64,000 nt of DNA from Streptomyces rhizoryzae (GCF_023155275.1 NZ_JALMUV010000029.1:38742-102741), one strand, 5' to 3'. Shown: positions 8,525 through 17,192, numbered from the stretch's first letter. Notes: a model not told the origin generated them from the letters alone. Made by a program: numbers and translations.

Positions 8525-8759
8525 CGCTCGATGACTCTCCTTGATTGATGCTGCGGTACTGCCCCCGAGCACAGCTCCGCGGCGCCGAGGCGCCCGGACG
8601 GCTCGTGGGGTCTGTTCTGACCTGCCCTGCGCGCCACTGCGTTATGCCGTGGGGAGGGGAGTTGGGTGCCAGCCTATCGAAGGAAGGTTCTGTCGCGACA
8701 TAGGGCGCACAGGAGGCGCACGATGCGTGTCGCGCGCCATGCCGTGCCCCGACGCCGCC

Positions 8760-8795
8760 TTTGCAGCGTTTGCTGCGTTTGCTGCGTTTGCAGCC
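8760..8795. repeat. Tandem 9-bp repeat, four units
   Basis: Four consecutive units read TTTGCAGCG, TTTGCTGCG, TTTGCTGCG and TTTGCAGCC. It is AT-richer than its surroundings and lies upstream of thrB. It may be a slippage-prone microsatellite or a regulator array; the sequence alone does not say which. Confidence 0.85.
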
Positions 8796-8836
8796 CGCGC
8801 GGGTGCCGCCCCGCGTCGGCGGGAGCGCCCGGCGCG

Positions 8837-8871
8837 GGGGATGACGGGCGGCCGGCCGGCCCGTCATCCCC
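8837..8871 (-). terminator. Hairpin downstream of thrC
   Basis: A perfect 13-bp stem (GGGGATGACGGGC with its complement) closes a 9-nt GC loop, 38 bp after the thrC stop. No T tract is visible. It probably ends or attenuates the hom-thrC transcript before thrB. Confidence 0.75.
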
Positions 8872-8908
8872 GTCGCGTCGCGGCAGGTCCGGGGGGTGCC
8901 CGGACCGG

Positions 8909-9994
8909 TCAGCCGAGGCCGAGCCGCTCGGCGGCGGCGTCCGCGTCGACCGGGACCGTGACCGGCTGCGGGGCACCGGCCACCGCCCAGTCCGGGTCCT
9001 TGAGGCCGTTGCCGGTGACGGTGCAGACGATCCGCTGGCCCGGATCGACCTTGCCCTCCTGCGCGGCCTTGAGCAGACCGGCGACCGAGGCGGCCGACGC
9101 GGGCTCCACGAAGACACCCTCCTTGGCCGCCAACAGGCGGTAGGCGGCCAGGATTTGACGGTCCGTCACCTCATCGATGAGGCCGCCGGACTCGTCCCGG
9201 GCGCGCTCGGCGAACTCCCACGAGGCGGGGTTGCCGATCCGGATCGCGGTGGCGATGGTGTGCGGGTCCTTCACGACCTCGCCGCGCACGATCGGGGCGC
9301 TGCCGGACGCCTGGAAGCCCCACATCCGCGGGGTGCGGGCGGCGAGGCCGTCGGCCGCGTACTCGCGGTAGCCCTTCCAGTAGGCGGTGATGTTGCCGGC
9401 GTTGCCGACGGGCAGCACATGGATGTCCGGGGCGTCGCCGAGCATGTCGACGATCTCGAAGGCGGCGGTCTTCTGGCCCTCGATGCGCACCGGGTTGACG
9501 GAGTTCACAAGTGCGACCGGGTACTTCTCGGAGAGGCCGCGGGCCAGCGTCAGGCAGTCGTCGAAATTTCCGTCGACCTGGAGGATCTTGGCGCCGTGCA
9601 CCAGCGCCTGGCCCATCTTGCCGAGCGCGATCTTGCCCTGCGGGACCAGCACCGCGCAGACCATCTGGGCCCGGACCGCGTAGGCGGCGGCCGAGGCGGA
9701 GGTGTTGCCGGTGGAGGCGCAGATGACGGCCTTGGCGCCCTCCTCCTTGGCGCGGGTGATGGCCATCGTCATCCCGCGGTCCTTGAACGACCCGGTGGGG
9801 TTGGCACCCTCGACCTTGAGGTGCACCTCGCAGCCCGTGAGCTCGGACAGCACCTGGGCCGGCACCAGCGGCGTACCGCCCTCCCGGAGGGTGACGGCCT
9901 CGGTGGTGTCGCTGACCGGCAGCCGGTCGCGGTACTCCTCGATGATTCCGCGCCACTGACCGTTCGCGGTGGTCACGGTGGAATTGGCAGACAT
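8909..9994 (-). CDS. thrC: Threonine synthase
   Basis: A 361-residue PLP enzyme of fold type II that converts O-phosphohomoserine to threonine. The PLP lysine is in NPTGSFKDRGMTMA (near residue 70); STGNTSAS and the glycine-rich PVGNAGNIT phosphate-binding loop follow. Length fits the short bacterial class. The ATG at 9994 has AAAGGAA upstream. It starts 8 bp after hom ends, so hom and thrC are one operon. Confidence 0.97.
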   Translation of the reverse strand: MSANSTVTTANGQWRGIIEEYRDRLPVSDTTEAVTLREGGTPLVPAQVLSELTGCEVHLKVEGANPTGSFKDRGMTMAITRAKEEGAKAVICASTGNTSASAAAYAVRAQMVCAVLVPQGKIALGKMGQALVHGAKILQVDGNFDDCLTLARGLSEKYPVALVNSVNPVRIEGQKTAAFEIVDMLGDAPDIHVLPVGNAGNITAYWKGYREYAADGLAARTPRMWGFQASGSAPIVRGEVVKDPHTIATAIRIGNPASWEFAERARDESGGLIDEVTDRQILAAYRLLAAKEGVFVEPASAASVAGLLKAAQEGKVDPGQRIVCTVTGNGLKDPDWAVAGAPQPVTVPVDADAAAERLGLG

Positions 9995-10002
9995 GGGTTC
10001 CT

Positions 10003-11295
10003 TTACTCCCCTTCGACCCGCATGATGCTGACGACACCGCGGACGGTGTCCAGCTCGCGCAGCGCCCCGACCGTCGAGGACAGGGCCGCGTCGGTCGCCC
10101 GGTGGGTGACGACGACGAGGTCCGCCTCTCCGTCCTTGCCCTGCTGGCGGACCGTATCGATCGATACGCCGTGTTCGGCGAAGACCGTCGCGACCTGTGC
10201 CAGAACGCCCGGCTTGTCGGCCACGTCGAGACTGATGTGGTAGCGGGTGACGACCTCACCCATCGGGCTCACGGGCAGCGCGGTGTACGCCGACTCCCCC
10301 GGCCCGGTGGCTCCGGCGAGCTTGTTGCGGCAGACCGCGACGAGGTCGCCGAGGACCGCGGAGGCGGTCGGCGAGCCGCCCGCCCCGGGCCCGTAGAACA
10401 TCAGCTGGCCGGCCGCGTCGGCCTCCACGAAGACCGCGTTGTACGCCTCGCGGACGGAGGCCAGCGGATGCGACAGCGGGATCATCGCCGGGTGCACCCG
10501 CGCGGTCACCGAGCCGCCGTCCGCGGCCCGCTCACAGATCGCCAGCAGCTTGACGGTGCACCCCATCCGCTTGGCGGAGGCGATGTCGGCCGCGGTGACC
10601 TCGGTGATGCCCTCGCGGTGCACGTCGTCGATGGTGACCCGGGTGTGGAAGGCGATCCCGGCCAGGATCGCGGCCTTGGCGGCGGCGTCGAAGCCCTCGA
10701 CGTCGGCGGTCGGGTCGGCCTCGGCGTAGCCCAGCGCGGTGGCCTCGTCCAGCGCCTCGCTGTAGCCGGCGCCGGTGGTGTCCATCTTGTCGAGGATGAA
10801 GTTCGTGGTGCCGTTGACGATGCCGAGGACGCGGTTGACCTTGTCGCCGGCCAGCGACTCGCGCAGCGGGCGCACCAGCGGGATCGCACCGGCGACCGCC
10901 GCCTCGTAGTACAGGTCGGCGCCGTGCTTCTCGGCCGCCGCGTGCAGCGCGGCACCGTCGGCCGCGACCAGCGCCTTGTTGGCCGACACCACGCTGGCGC
11001 CGTGCTCGAAAGCGGTGGTGATCAGGGCGCGGGCCGGTTCGATCCCGCCGATCACCTCGATGACGACGTCGATGTCACCGCGTTTGACCAGCGCGGTCGC
11101 GTCGGTGGTGATCAGCTCGGCCGGGACGCCGGCCCGCACCCGCTCCGGGCGGCGGACGGCGATCCCGGCGAGCTCCACGGGCGCCCCGATGCGGGCGGCG
11201 AGGTCGTCGGCGTGCGTCGTCATGATGCGCGCCACCTCTGAGCCGACCACACCACAGCCCAGCAGCGCCACCTTCAGCGGACGCGTACGCATCAT
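10003..11295 (-). CDS. hom: Homoserine dehydrogenase
   Basis: A 430-residue NAD(P)-dependent enzyme reducing aspartate semialdehyde to homoserine, the branch point to threonine and methionine. The N-terminal nucleotide-binding motif is LLGCGVVGSEV (about 10-20). The catalytic domain contains NGTTNFILDKM and the signature GYAEADPTADVEG. A C-terminal ACT domain (about 350-430, starting SLDVADKPGVLAQVA) is the usual site of threonine feedback control. Two tandem ATGs are possible (11295 and 11292) with GAGG upstream. The longer reading frame up to 11376 lacks a ribosome-binding site and family support. Confidence 0.97.
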   Translation of the reverse strand: MMRTRPLKVALLGCGVVGSEVARIMTTHADDLAARIGAPVELAGIAVRRPERVRAGVPAELITTDATALVKRGDIDVVIEVIGGIEPARALITTAFEHGASVVSANKALVAADGAALHAAAEKHGADLYYEAAVAGAIPLVRPLRESLAGDKVNRVLGIVNGTTNFILDKMDTTGAGYSEALDEATALGYAEADPTADVEGFDAAAKAAILAGIAFHTRVTIDDVHREGITEVTAADIASAKRMGCTVKLLAICERAADGGSVTARVHPAMIPLSHPLASVREAYNAVFVEADAAGQLMFYGPGAGGSPTASAVLGDLVAVCRNKLAGATGPGESAYTALPVSPMGEVVTRYHISLDVADKPGVLAQVATVFAEHGVSIDTVRQQGKDGEADLVVVTHRATDAALSSTVGALRELDTVRGVVSIMRVEGE

Positions 11296-11452
11296 TCGAC
11301 CTCGTCTTTTCTTCGTTCCAGCGGTTTCATGCTCGGTCACGCACCAGTTTCCTGGTCGTGGTCCAGTCTCACGCACCGGATGACGGTTTCCGCCGTTCGT
11401 CCGGATGCCGAGACATTTATTTCATCCGGGGCCCGCTCCCGGCGATCCGCCC

Positions 11453-12844
11453 CTACCCGACATCCAACCGCAGGAGATCTTCCTCCGTCTCCCGCCGGAC
11501 GATCACCCGGGCCGCACCGTCGGCGACCGCCACCACCGGCGGCCGCAGCGCGTGGTTGTAGTTGCTCGCCATGGACCGGCAGTACGCACCGGTGGCCGGC
11601 ACCGCCAGCAGGTCACCGGGCGCCGTATCGGCGGGCAGGAAGGCGTCCCGGACGACGATGTCGCCGCTCTCGCAGTGCTTGCCGACCACCCGCGACAGCA
11701 TCGGCTCGGCCTGCGACATCCGGGAGGCCAGCACCACGCTGTACTCCGCGTCGTAGAGCGCCGTGCGGATGTTGTCCGACATCCCGCCGTCCACCGAGAC
11801 GTACGTCCGCAGGCCCTCCAGCTCCTTGACCGTACCGACCTCGTAGAGCGTGAAGGCCGTCGGCCCCACGATCGCCCGCCCCGGCTCGACCGACAGCCGC
11901 GGCACGCCCAGCCCGGCGGCCTCGCACTCCTTGCCGACGATCTCCCGCAGCGCCCGGGCGATCTCGTGCGGCTCACGCGGATCGTCGTCCGAGGTGTACG
12001 CGATGCCCAGGCCGCCGCCGAGGTCGATCTCCGGCAGCTCGATGCCGTGCTCGTCCCGCACCTCGGCCAGCAGCTGCACCACCCGCCGCGCGGAGACCTC
12101 GAAACCGGCCATGTCGAAGATCTGCGAGCCGATGTGGCTGTGCACGCCGATGAGTTCGAGCCCGTCCAGCTTCAGCGCGCGCCGCACCGCCTCGGCGGCC
12201 TGGCCGCCGGCCAGCGCGATGCCGAACTTCTGGTCCTCGTGCGCGGTGGCGATGAACTCGTGGGTGTGCGCCTCGACACCCACCGTCACCCGGATCTGCA
12301 CCCGCTGCCGCTTGCCCAGCCGCTCCGCGATGTGCGCGACCCGCACGATCTCCTGGAACGAGTCGAGCACGATCCGCCCGACGCCGGCCTCGACGGCCCG
12401 GGTGATCTCCTCGGTGCTCTTGTTGTTGCCGTGCAGCGCGATCCGCTCCGCGGGCATCCCCGCGTCCAGCGCCGTCGCCAGCTCACCCCCCGAGCACACG
12501 TCGAGGTTGAGGCCCTCCTCGTGCAGCCACCGCACGATGGCCCGGGACAGGAACGCCTTGCCCGCGTAGAAGACGTCGGCGTCCGGCCCGAACGCGTCCT
12601 TCCAGGACCGGCAGCGCGCCCGGAAGTCCTCCTCGTCCAGGAAGTACGCCGGCGTGCCGAACTCCTCGGCGAGCGCGGTCACGGCCAGCCCGCCGACCGT
12701 CACCGCACCGTCGGCGTCACGCCGGACGGTGCGGGACCAGACGCGCGGGTCAAGGGAGTTGAGGTCGGCGGGCGGCGCGGTGTAGTGCCCCTCGGGCAGT
12801 ACGTCGCCATGCCGGGGCCCTGCGGGATGCGCGGAACGGCTCAT
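11453..12844 (-). CDS. lysA: Diaminopimelate decarboxylase
   Basis: A 463-residue PLP enzyme (alanine-racemase-like fold) that decarboxylates meso-diaminopimelate to lysine. The PLP lysine is in VFYAGKAFLSR (near residue 94). Other family blocks are DVCSGGEL, HGNNKS, SHIGSQI, EPGRAIVGP and GKHCESGD, the last giving the active-site Cys of the partner subunit. The C-terminus has GAYCRSMASNYN. It lies between nrtL and hom on the same strand, giving a lysine/threonine cluster. Confidence 0.97.
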   Translation of the reverse strand: MSRSAHPAGPRHGDVLPEGHYTAPPADLNSLDPRVWSRTVRRDADGAVTVGGLAVTALAEEFGTPAYFLDEEDFRARCRSWKDAFGPDADVFYAGKAFLSRAIVRWLHEEGLNLDVCSGGELATALDAGMPAERIALHGNNKSTEEITRAVEAGVGRIVLDSFQEIVRVAHIAERLGKRQRVQIRVTVGVEAHTHEFIATAHEDQKFGIALAGGQAAEAVRRALKLDGLELIGVHSHIGSQIFDMAGFEVSARRVVQLLAEVRDEHGIELPEIDLGGGLGIAYTSDDDPREPHEIARALREIVGKECEAAGLGVPRLSVEPGRAIVGPTAFTLYEVGTVKELEGLRTYVSVDGGMSDNIRTALYDAEYSVVLASRMSQAEPMLSRVVGKHCESGDIVVRDAFLPADTAPGDLLAVPATGAYCRSMASNYNHALRPPVVAVADGAARVIVRRETEEDLLRLDVG

Positions 12845-12975
12845 AACGGAAACGGTCCCCTCAAGATCGTTCAGAGGTGGTCATCAGGGCGGCGGCCGGC
12901 GGCGCGGTCCCGGCCCGGCCGCGGCGAAAGCGGCCGCTGGCGCGGGCCCCGGGCCTGACCGGCACACCATCGGGA

Positions 12976-14046
12976 TCACACATGGTCAGGAGCAGAGATG
13001 CCGAGCAGGTGCAGGCCGTTCCCCAGCACCGTCCCGGTGGCCTCGGCAAGGGCCACCCGCGCGCGGTGCACGGCCAAGGGTTTGCACTCGCCGGCGGGCA
13101 GCGGCGGGAACTCCTCCTGCCACCGCAGATACGCGTCCGCGGTGGCCTCCAGATGCCGCACCACCCGATCCGGCGCCCACCGCCGCCCCGCGGCCGCCAC
13201 GGCCGTCGGATACGTCGCGAGACACGTCTCCAGCGCCTGGAGCACGGGAGGGACGGGCTGCGCGCCCTCGTCGCCGGCGGAGGCCACCACCTGGCCGGGC
13301 TCACCGGTGACGGTCACTCCTCGGCCCGGCTCACCGCCGGTCGCCACCACCTCGCCCGGCTCGCCGGTGAAGCCCAGCTCGCCGGCGTTCCGCACCATGG
13401 CGCGGGTGCGGGCGTAGGCGTACTGCACCCGGAACCGCGGATTGTCCTCGTGCTGCACAGGGCGCTCGGGCACCCGCACCGGATCGGCCGCCGCGGGCTT
13501 CAGCAGCACCCACCGCGCCTCGTCGGCGCCCAGCTTCACGACCAGCCCGGCCAGCCCGCCGTCGTCCTCCACCGCGTCCACCGCGTCGCCGCCCCGCCCC
13601 AGGCGCGCCATCACCTCACCCGCGACGCGCTCGCGCGCCCGGGCCCACTCCCCCGCGTACCTGGCCGGCCCGGCGGGCCGGCCCGGCCCCTCCGCACCCG
13701 CCTCCGGCTCCCCGTACCGCGCGCCGCGCGCCAGTACGTCCGCCACGAGCCCGGCCGTCGCGCCCGCGCCCAGGTGGAAGTTGAGGAATCCGGGCCCGGC
13801 GATCTCGACCCGGGCGATCCCGGCACTGCCGGCCAGCCGCCGGCGCAAGATCTCGGCCACCTCACGCGCCGGCAGCCCCGCCTGCCCGGCGAGCTGGAGC
13901 GCGACATTGGAGGCGTACTCCCCGCACCCGGGCCGGGGCGCCGGCCGCACCACGATCCGCGCGGGCACGGCCACGGACAGCTCCCGTTCCGCAACGGCAC
14001 CGCGCACGGAGCGCAGGACGGTACGGGACAGCTCGGCCGGGGTCAC
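12976..14046 (-). CDS. nrtL: ArgS-related anticodon-binding protein (NrtL type), lacks the aminoacylation core
   Basis: A 356-residue protein related to arginyl-tRNA synthetase. The N-terminal part (GEYASNVALQLA, then ARVEIAGPGFLNFHL) matches the ArgRS additional domain. The C-terminal part (HLEATADAYLRWQEE to LAEATGTVLGNGLHLLGI) matches the DALR anticodon-binding domain. The HIGH and KMSKS Rossmann core between them is missing, so it cannot be a complete synthetase. Between residues ~225 and 265 is a degenerate repeat of TGEPGxVVA type. I chose the GTG at 14046 (VTPAELSRTV); an upstream ATG at 14085 has no ribosome-binding site. It is adjacent to lysA. Its role is unknown; tRNA-Arg binding is an inference. 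Confidence 0.85.
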   Translation of the reverse strand: MTPAELSRTVLRSVRGAVAERELSVAVPARIVVRPAPRPGCGEYASNVALQLAGQAGLPAREVAEILRRRLAGSAGIARVEIAGPGFLNFHLGAGATAGLVADVLARGARYGEPEAGAEGPGRPAGPARYAGEWARARERVAGEVMARLGRGGDAVDAVEDDGGLAGLVVKLGADEARWVLLKPAAADPVRVPERPVQHEDNPRFRVQYAYARTRAMVRNAGELGFTGEPGEVVATGGEPGRGVTVTGEPGQVVASAGDEGAQPVPPVLQALETCLATYPTAVAAAGRRWAPDRVVRHLEATADAYLRWQEEFPPLPAGECKPLAVHRARVALAEATGTVLGNGLHLLGISAPDHV

Positions 14047-14624
14047 ACCCCCAGCGTAGGCGAGAGGGACCACCCCCACGCGCACCGATTCCGCCCTGTG
14101 GACACCGCCCCGCCGACCCCCGCCGGCCGCCTCCCCGAAACCCCTTTCGCCCCCACCCCGTCACCCCGCAAACCCCACGGCAAGACCCCGCCCCCCACCG
14201 CAAACCCCACGGCCCGCGCCCACCCCGCACAAACCCGAAAACGCCCCTGCCCGCGCCCGGAACCCGACGGGTGACGCACAGCACAATGCGCCCCCGCCGC
14301 GACCGACCGAGCACTGCACCAAGCGACCGAACGGACCACTGACCGGCTGACCGGGGCCGGCTGACCGACTGACCGGCTGACCGGCTGACCGGGGCCGGCT
14401 GACCGACTGACCGGCGGGACGATCGGGCCTCCGCCCGTCCCCTTTCGCCCGTTCACCCTTCGCCGGTCCGCCCTTCGCCGGTCCGCCCGCTCGACCGGTG
14501 GGCCGGCTGCCCCCCTCCCGCCTCCGGCCCACCGCCGAGCTCGGCCCCCGTGGCCCCGGGCCTCACGGAAGGGACTGCCCCGCCCCCCCTGGAGCCCCGC
14601 CCCTCCCTAGAGCCCCGGGGAGCC
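14047..14624. other. Non-coding, repeat-rich spacer
   Basis: This 578-bp stretch between nrtL and the response-regulator gene has no supported gene; every frame gives low-complexity translations. It contains a CTGACCG-type tandem array (14338-14415), a 15-bp duplication CTTCGCCGGTCCGCC (about 14460-14489) and the first copy of an 18-bp duplication (14607-14642). Confidence 0.6.
14338..14415. repeat. CTGACCG-based tandem array
   Basis: Many head-to-tail copies of CTGACCG and CTGACCGGGGCCGG alternate over ~78 bp, with a higher-order period of about 30-38 bp (CTGACCGA marks the unit ends). The region is non-coding. The pattern points to slipped-strand expansion. Confidence 0.8.
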
Positions 14625-14642
14625 CTAGAGCCCCGGGGAGCC
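14607..14642. repeat. 18-bp direct duplication spanning the response-regulator stop codon
   Basis: The unit CTAGAGCCCCGGGGAGCC occurs twice back to back (14607-14624 and 14625-14642). Read on the minus strand each copy encodes GSPGL followed by TAG, so the gene's last codons and stop codon are duplicated. Confidence 0.9.
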
Positions 14643-15038
14643 CTGCGGGCCGGGCTCCCGCTGGCGCCCCTCCCGCACCAGCATCCCCACCGTGCGCACC
14701 AGCTCCATCGGCTCGAACGGCTTGGCCAGAAAGGCGTCGATGCCCACCGACTCCCCGTCGTCCACGCTCTCCGTACAGGCGCTGACGATGGCGATCGGGA
14801 TGTCCCGGGTCCGCGGATCGGACCGCAGCCGCGCCGCGGTGTGCAGCCCACCCAGCCGCGGCATGGCGACGTCCAGCGTCACCACGTCGGGTCTGACCTG
14901 GTGGATGACGTCCAGACACTCGGCACCATCAGCCGCGGTCACGACCTCGAAGCCCTCCAGCTCAAGGTTGACCCTGATCAACTGCCGGATCACCTTGTTG
15001 TCATCGACCACAAGGATCCGACCGGACAAGCCAGGCAC
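14625..15038 (-). CDS. Single-domain response regulator (CheY-like)
   Basis: A 137-residue protein made of one receiver domain. The acidic pocket is D12-D13, the phospho-acceptor D56 (TLDVAMP), the switch residue S86 and the invariant lysine K106 (LAKPFEP). There is no output domain, so it would act by protein contact with a kinase or other partner. The start is GTG at 15038; no ribosome-binding site is visible. The last ~15 residues are Gly/Pro/Arg-rich and include a duplicated segment. No kinase gene is adjacent. It is divergent from the tRNA-Arg gene. Confidence 0.9.
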   Translation of the reverse strand: MPGLSGRILVVDDNKVIRQLIRVNLELEGFEVVTAADGAECLDVIHQVRPDVVTLDVAMPRLGGLHTAARLRSDPRTRDIPIAIVSACTESVDDGESVGIDAFLAKPFEPMELVRTVGMLVREGRQREPGPQGSPGL

Positions 15039-15276
15039 ACCATGAGACTAGGTGCCCACCTGCGGCTGCGTCCCGGTTTTGCCCACTTCCGCCCCCGTGC
15101 GAGGGACCTTTCCCCGACCGCCTCCGGCCCACCCTCCCCATGCGGTAAGGGCGCCCTTCCTTCCCCCTCCGGCCCCACCCCGGCACCCGGCTCCGCGGCC
15201 GGCCCCCGAAGTGTTCATGAGCACCCCATCGGAGCTGGTAGTGTTCTACTCGTCGCCGCAACGAGCGGCCGACAAA

Positions 15277-15348
15277 GCCCCCGTAGCTCAGGGGATAGAG
15301 CAACGGCCTCCGGAGCCGTGTGCGCAGGTTCGAATCCTGCCGGGGGCA
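15277..15348 (+). tRNA. tRNA-Arg (anticodon CCG)
   Basis: A complete 72-nt cloverleaf. The acceptor stem is GCCCCCG/CGGGGGC, the D stem GCTC/GAGC, and the anticodon stem ACGGC/GCCGT with loop CTCCGGA gives anticodon CCG (15310-15312). The T arm is GCAGG-TTCGAAT-CCTGC and the discriminator is A. CCA is not encoded in full (CC then T follows). It reads CGG, a common arginine codon in GC-rich genomes. tRNA-Arg genes are frequent actinomycete integration sites, and accessory-looking DNA follows. Confidence 0.98.
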
Positions 15349-15365
15349 CCTCAGTGAAGGTGTCG

Positions 15366-15406
15366 AAGATCCCTTGACTGGCGAGATGCCGGTCAGGGGA
15401 TCTTTT
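15366..15406 (+). terminator. Intrinsic terminator of the tRNA-Arg gene
   Basis: A 16-bp stem with two G-U pairs (arms 15366-15381 and 15389-15404) closes a 7-nt loop CGAGATG, and the T-rich 3' arm runs into TTTT. It lies 17 bp after the tRNA. Confidence 0.93.
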
Positions 15407-15641
15407 GCTTTGGGCACGGGGTGGCTGCTGGGGCCGGCGTGGTGGGCCGGGCGTCGTGCGCGGGCAGGGCGGGTGTCGGTTTCGGCCGGGGGCGTTGCCC
15501 GGTGGGGGGTGCTCCCCTACGCTGCTCGGCAGTACGAACACCACCGCTGCGTCCGGGCGTTGTCCGGCGTGGCACCTCCTATGGCCGTCCCCTGGGGATC
15601 TTGGGGCCGGCCATAGCTGTTTTCGTGTCTGGGGGAGCCTC

Positions 15642-16589
15642 TTGTACCTGTGTTACCTCGATGAGTCCGGGACCGGTCAGACGTTCAATCCGGCGGTGTC
15701 CGACTCGGTTCCGGTCATGGTCGTCGGCGGGTTCACGGTGCCGGAGGAGCAGATGGCGGCACTGGTCGAGGACTTCATCGGGCTGAAGAAGAGGTTTCTG
15801 CCGGAATTGCGTGCGCTTCCGTCCGTGACGCAGGTGATCCACCACGAGATCAAGGGCGAGACGCTCCGCAGGCGGTTCCGCCGGGAGCCACGCAATCCGA
15901 AGCGCATGGCGCATGGGTTCCTGGACAAGCTGCTCACGATCCTCGAACGGCGCGAGTGCACCGTCCTGGCCCGGATCTGGGTCAAGCAGGACGGGGTGAG
16001 AAATGACGAGGCCGCGATGTACGCCGCATCGGTGAGCACGCTGTGCGCCACGTTCGAGCACTATCTGGCCGAGCGGTCGGACAGTGGAATCGCGGTGCTC
16101 GACAGCCGGAATCCCCACGACAACATGGGCAATGTGCACTGTGTGACCACACAGCGGTTCGGCGCAGGCGGTGACCCGCTGCCGCATCTGCCCGAGTCGC
16201 CGGTGTTCGGGCACAGCAATACGCATGTCGGGCTGCAGATCGCCGATCTCCTGGTGTCGGCGGTGCTGGCCCCGGCGGCGGCCGTGACGTACGCGGGCGA
16301 CCTCGGCGACGTCAACGTGCACTGCCACCCGGGGTACGCCAAGGTACGCGAACGGCACTGCCCGCGGCTGGGCAAGCTGCAGCACCGATACCGGACGGCG
16401 GCCGGCAAGTGGGCGGGAGGAGTGGTCGTTTCGGATGCCCGCGGCCGGCAATCGGGCCGGAAGCTGTTCGCCCCGGTGGCGGTGGAGGGCGTGGGCGGCG
16501 GCCTGATGCACGGAGTTCCCGGTCAGGTGGCGCCGCGCGATCTCGCGCCGGTGGCGGTGGTTCCGCCGGAGCCTTCTTCCGTGCCGTAG
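15642..16589 (+). CDS. DUF3800-family protein (RNase H-like fold, function unknown)
   Basis: A 315-residue protein starting at TTG 15642 with GGGGGAG four bases upstream. It opens with the DUF3800 hallmark YLDESG (D7, E8). The family's later acidic positions are visible as HHEIKG (about 67-72), VLDSR (D154) and QIADLL (D202), forming a presumed nuclease-like catalytic set. The C-terminal ~60 residues are Gly/Val/Pro-rich and not conserved-looking. DUF3800 genes often sit in phage-like or defence neighbourhoods; no substrate is established. Here it is the first gene after the tRNA and precedes the nuclease-helicase genes. A 5' region encoding 79 more codons in frame lacks a better start. Confidence 0.8.
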   Translation: MYLCYLDESGTGQTFNPAVSDSVPVMVVGGFTVPEEQMAALVEDFIGLKKRFLPELRALPSVTQVIHHEIKGETLRRRFRREPRNPKRMAHGFLDKLLTILERRECTVLARIWVKQDGVRNDEAAMYAASVSTLCATFEHYLAERSDSGIAVLDSRNPHDNMGNVHCVTTQRFGAGGDPLPHLPESPVFGHSNTHVGLQIADLLVSAVLAPAAAVTYAGDLGDVNVHCHPGYAKVRERHCPRLGKLQHRYRTAAGKWAGGVVVSDARGRQSGRKLFAPVAVEGVGGGLMHGVPGQVAPRDLAPVAVVPPEPSSVP

Positions 16590-16994
16590 CGCGAATTGAG
16601 AAGGAGCAGGATTAGGAGCAGGAGAAAGCGTCCTTGGTGGTCGGAATTCTGATCAGGGTGGGAAATTCCTTGTCGCTCCATTGATCAATCCCGAGTCCTG
16701 GGCGCAACTCGGCATCAACAGGCTTCCGGGGACTCGCCCCGGACGCGTCTTCCGCCACCCTATGGAGTGCACGCGTGCTTTCCCTCCGGTCCGGCGGCCC
16801 TTGCGCGCCGCCCGTCTTCGCACTGCCAGTGATCGACAGCGACCGGATGCACCGGCCGGCACCGCACCGGCGGGCCACCCTCGCCCCGCCCGCTGCCCCC
16901 TTTCCTCATCCGCGACCTGTCCGAAGCATGGGGAAACGTTCCTGCCCTGGTAACGCCCCTTGTGCTGCGACGCAGGTATCCGAAGGGAACCGCA
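16590..16994. other. Intergenic region with lower GC
   Basis: This 405-bp stretch is noticeably less GC-rich than its neighbours around 16590-16720. It contains a near-direct repeat AGGAGCAGGA (about 16604-16628). Small frames exist on both strands but none has a ribosome-binding site or recognisable family, so no gene is called. Confidence 0.5.
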
Positions 16995-17186
16995 GTGCTG
17001 TCCGATCCCGCTGTCCTCGCGGCCTGCTCGGCCGCTGCCGTGGTGGCGTGCTGCGCGCTGCTGGTCGCCGGCAAGACCGCCGGTGACGCCTTGCGCGGCA
17101 GCCGCTCCGCCGACCGCTCGCAGATTCTCCGTTCGCTCGCCGATGCCTCCCGTTATCCGCTGACGCCCTGGCGGCGCCGCAGGTAG
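16995..17186 (+). CDS. Small single-span membrane protein
   Basis: A 63-residue open frame starting at GTG 16995, with AAGGGA about seven bases upstream. Residues ~4-24 form one hydrophobic segment (AVLAACSAAAVVACCALLVAG), given here as positions 5-25. A polar, Arg-rich tail ending TPWRRRR follows. A strong hairpin 6 bp after the stop supports it being a real transcription unit. I do not recognise a family. It lies between the DUF3800 gene and the first nuclease-helicase gene and could be a membrane-anchored accessory peptide, but that is speculation. Confidence 0.5.
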   Translation: MLSDPAVLAACSAAAVVACCALLVAGKTAGDALRGSRSADRSQILRSLADASRYPLTPWRRRR

Positions 17187-17192
17187 CCCTGC

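Larger units (their letters stand above)
8525..8908. other. thrB-thrC intergenic region
   Basis: This 384-bp stretch holds no supported gene. It contains a four-unit 9-bp tandem repeat (8760-8795) and a terminator-like hairpin (8837-8871), described separately. A separate promoter for thrB is likely because thrC and thrB are normally closer together. Confidence 0.6.

Noticed and set aside
16612..16878. Minus-strand 88-codon frame ending in TTKDAFSCS, reminiscent of a Ser/Thr/Cys-rich peptide precursor
   Set aside because: There is no ribosome-binding site, no modification-enzyme gene nearby and no recognised leader; a RiPP precursor cannot be supported.
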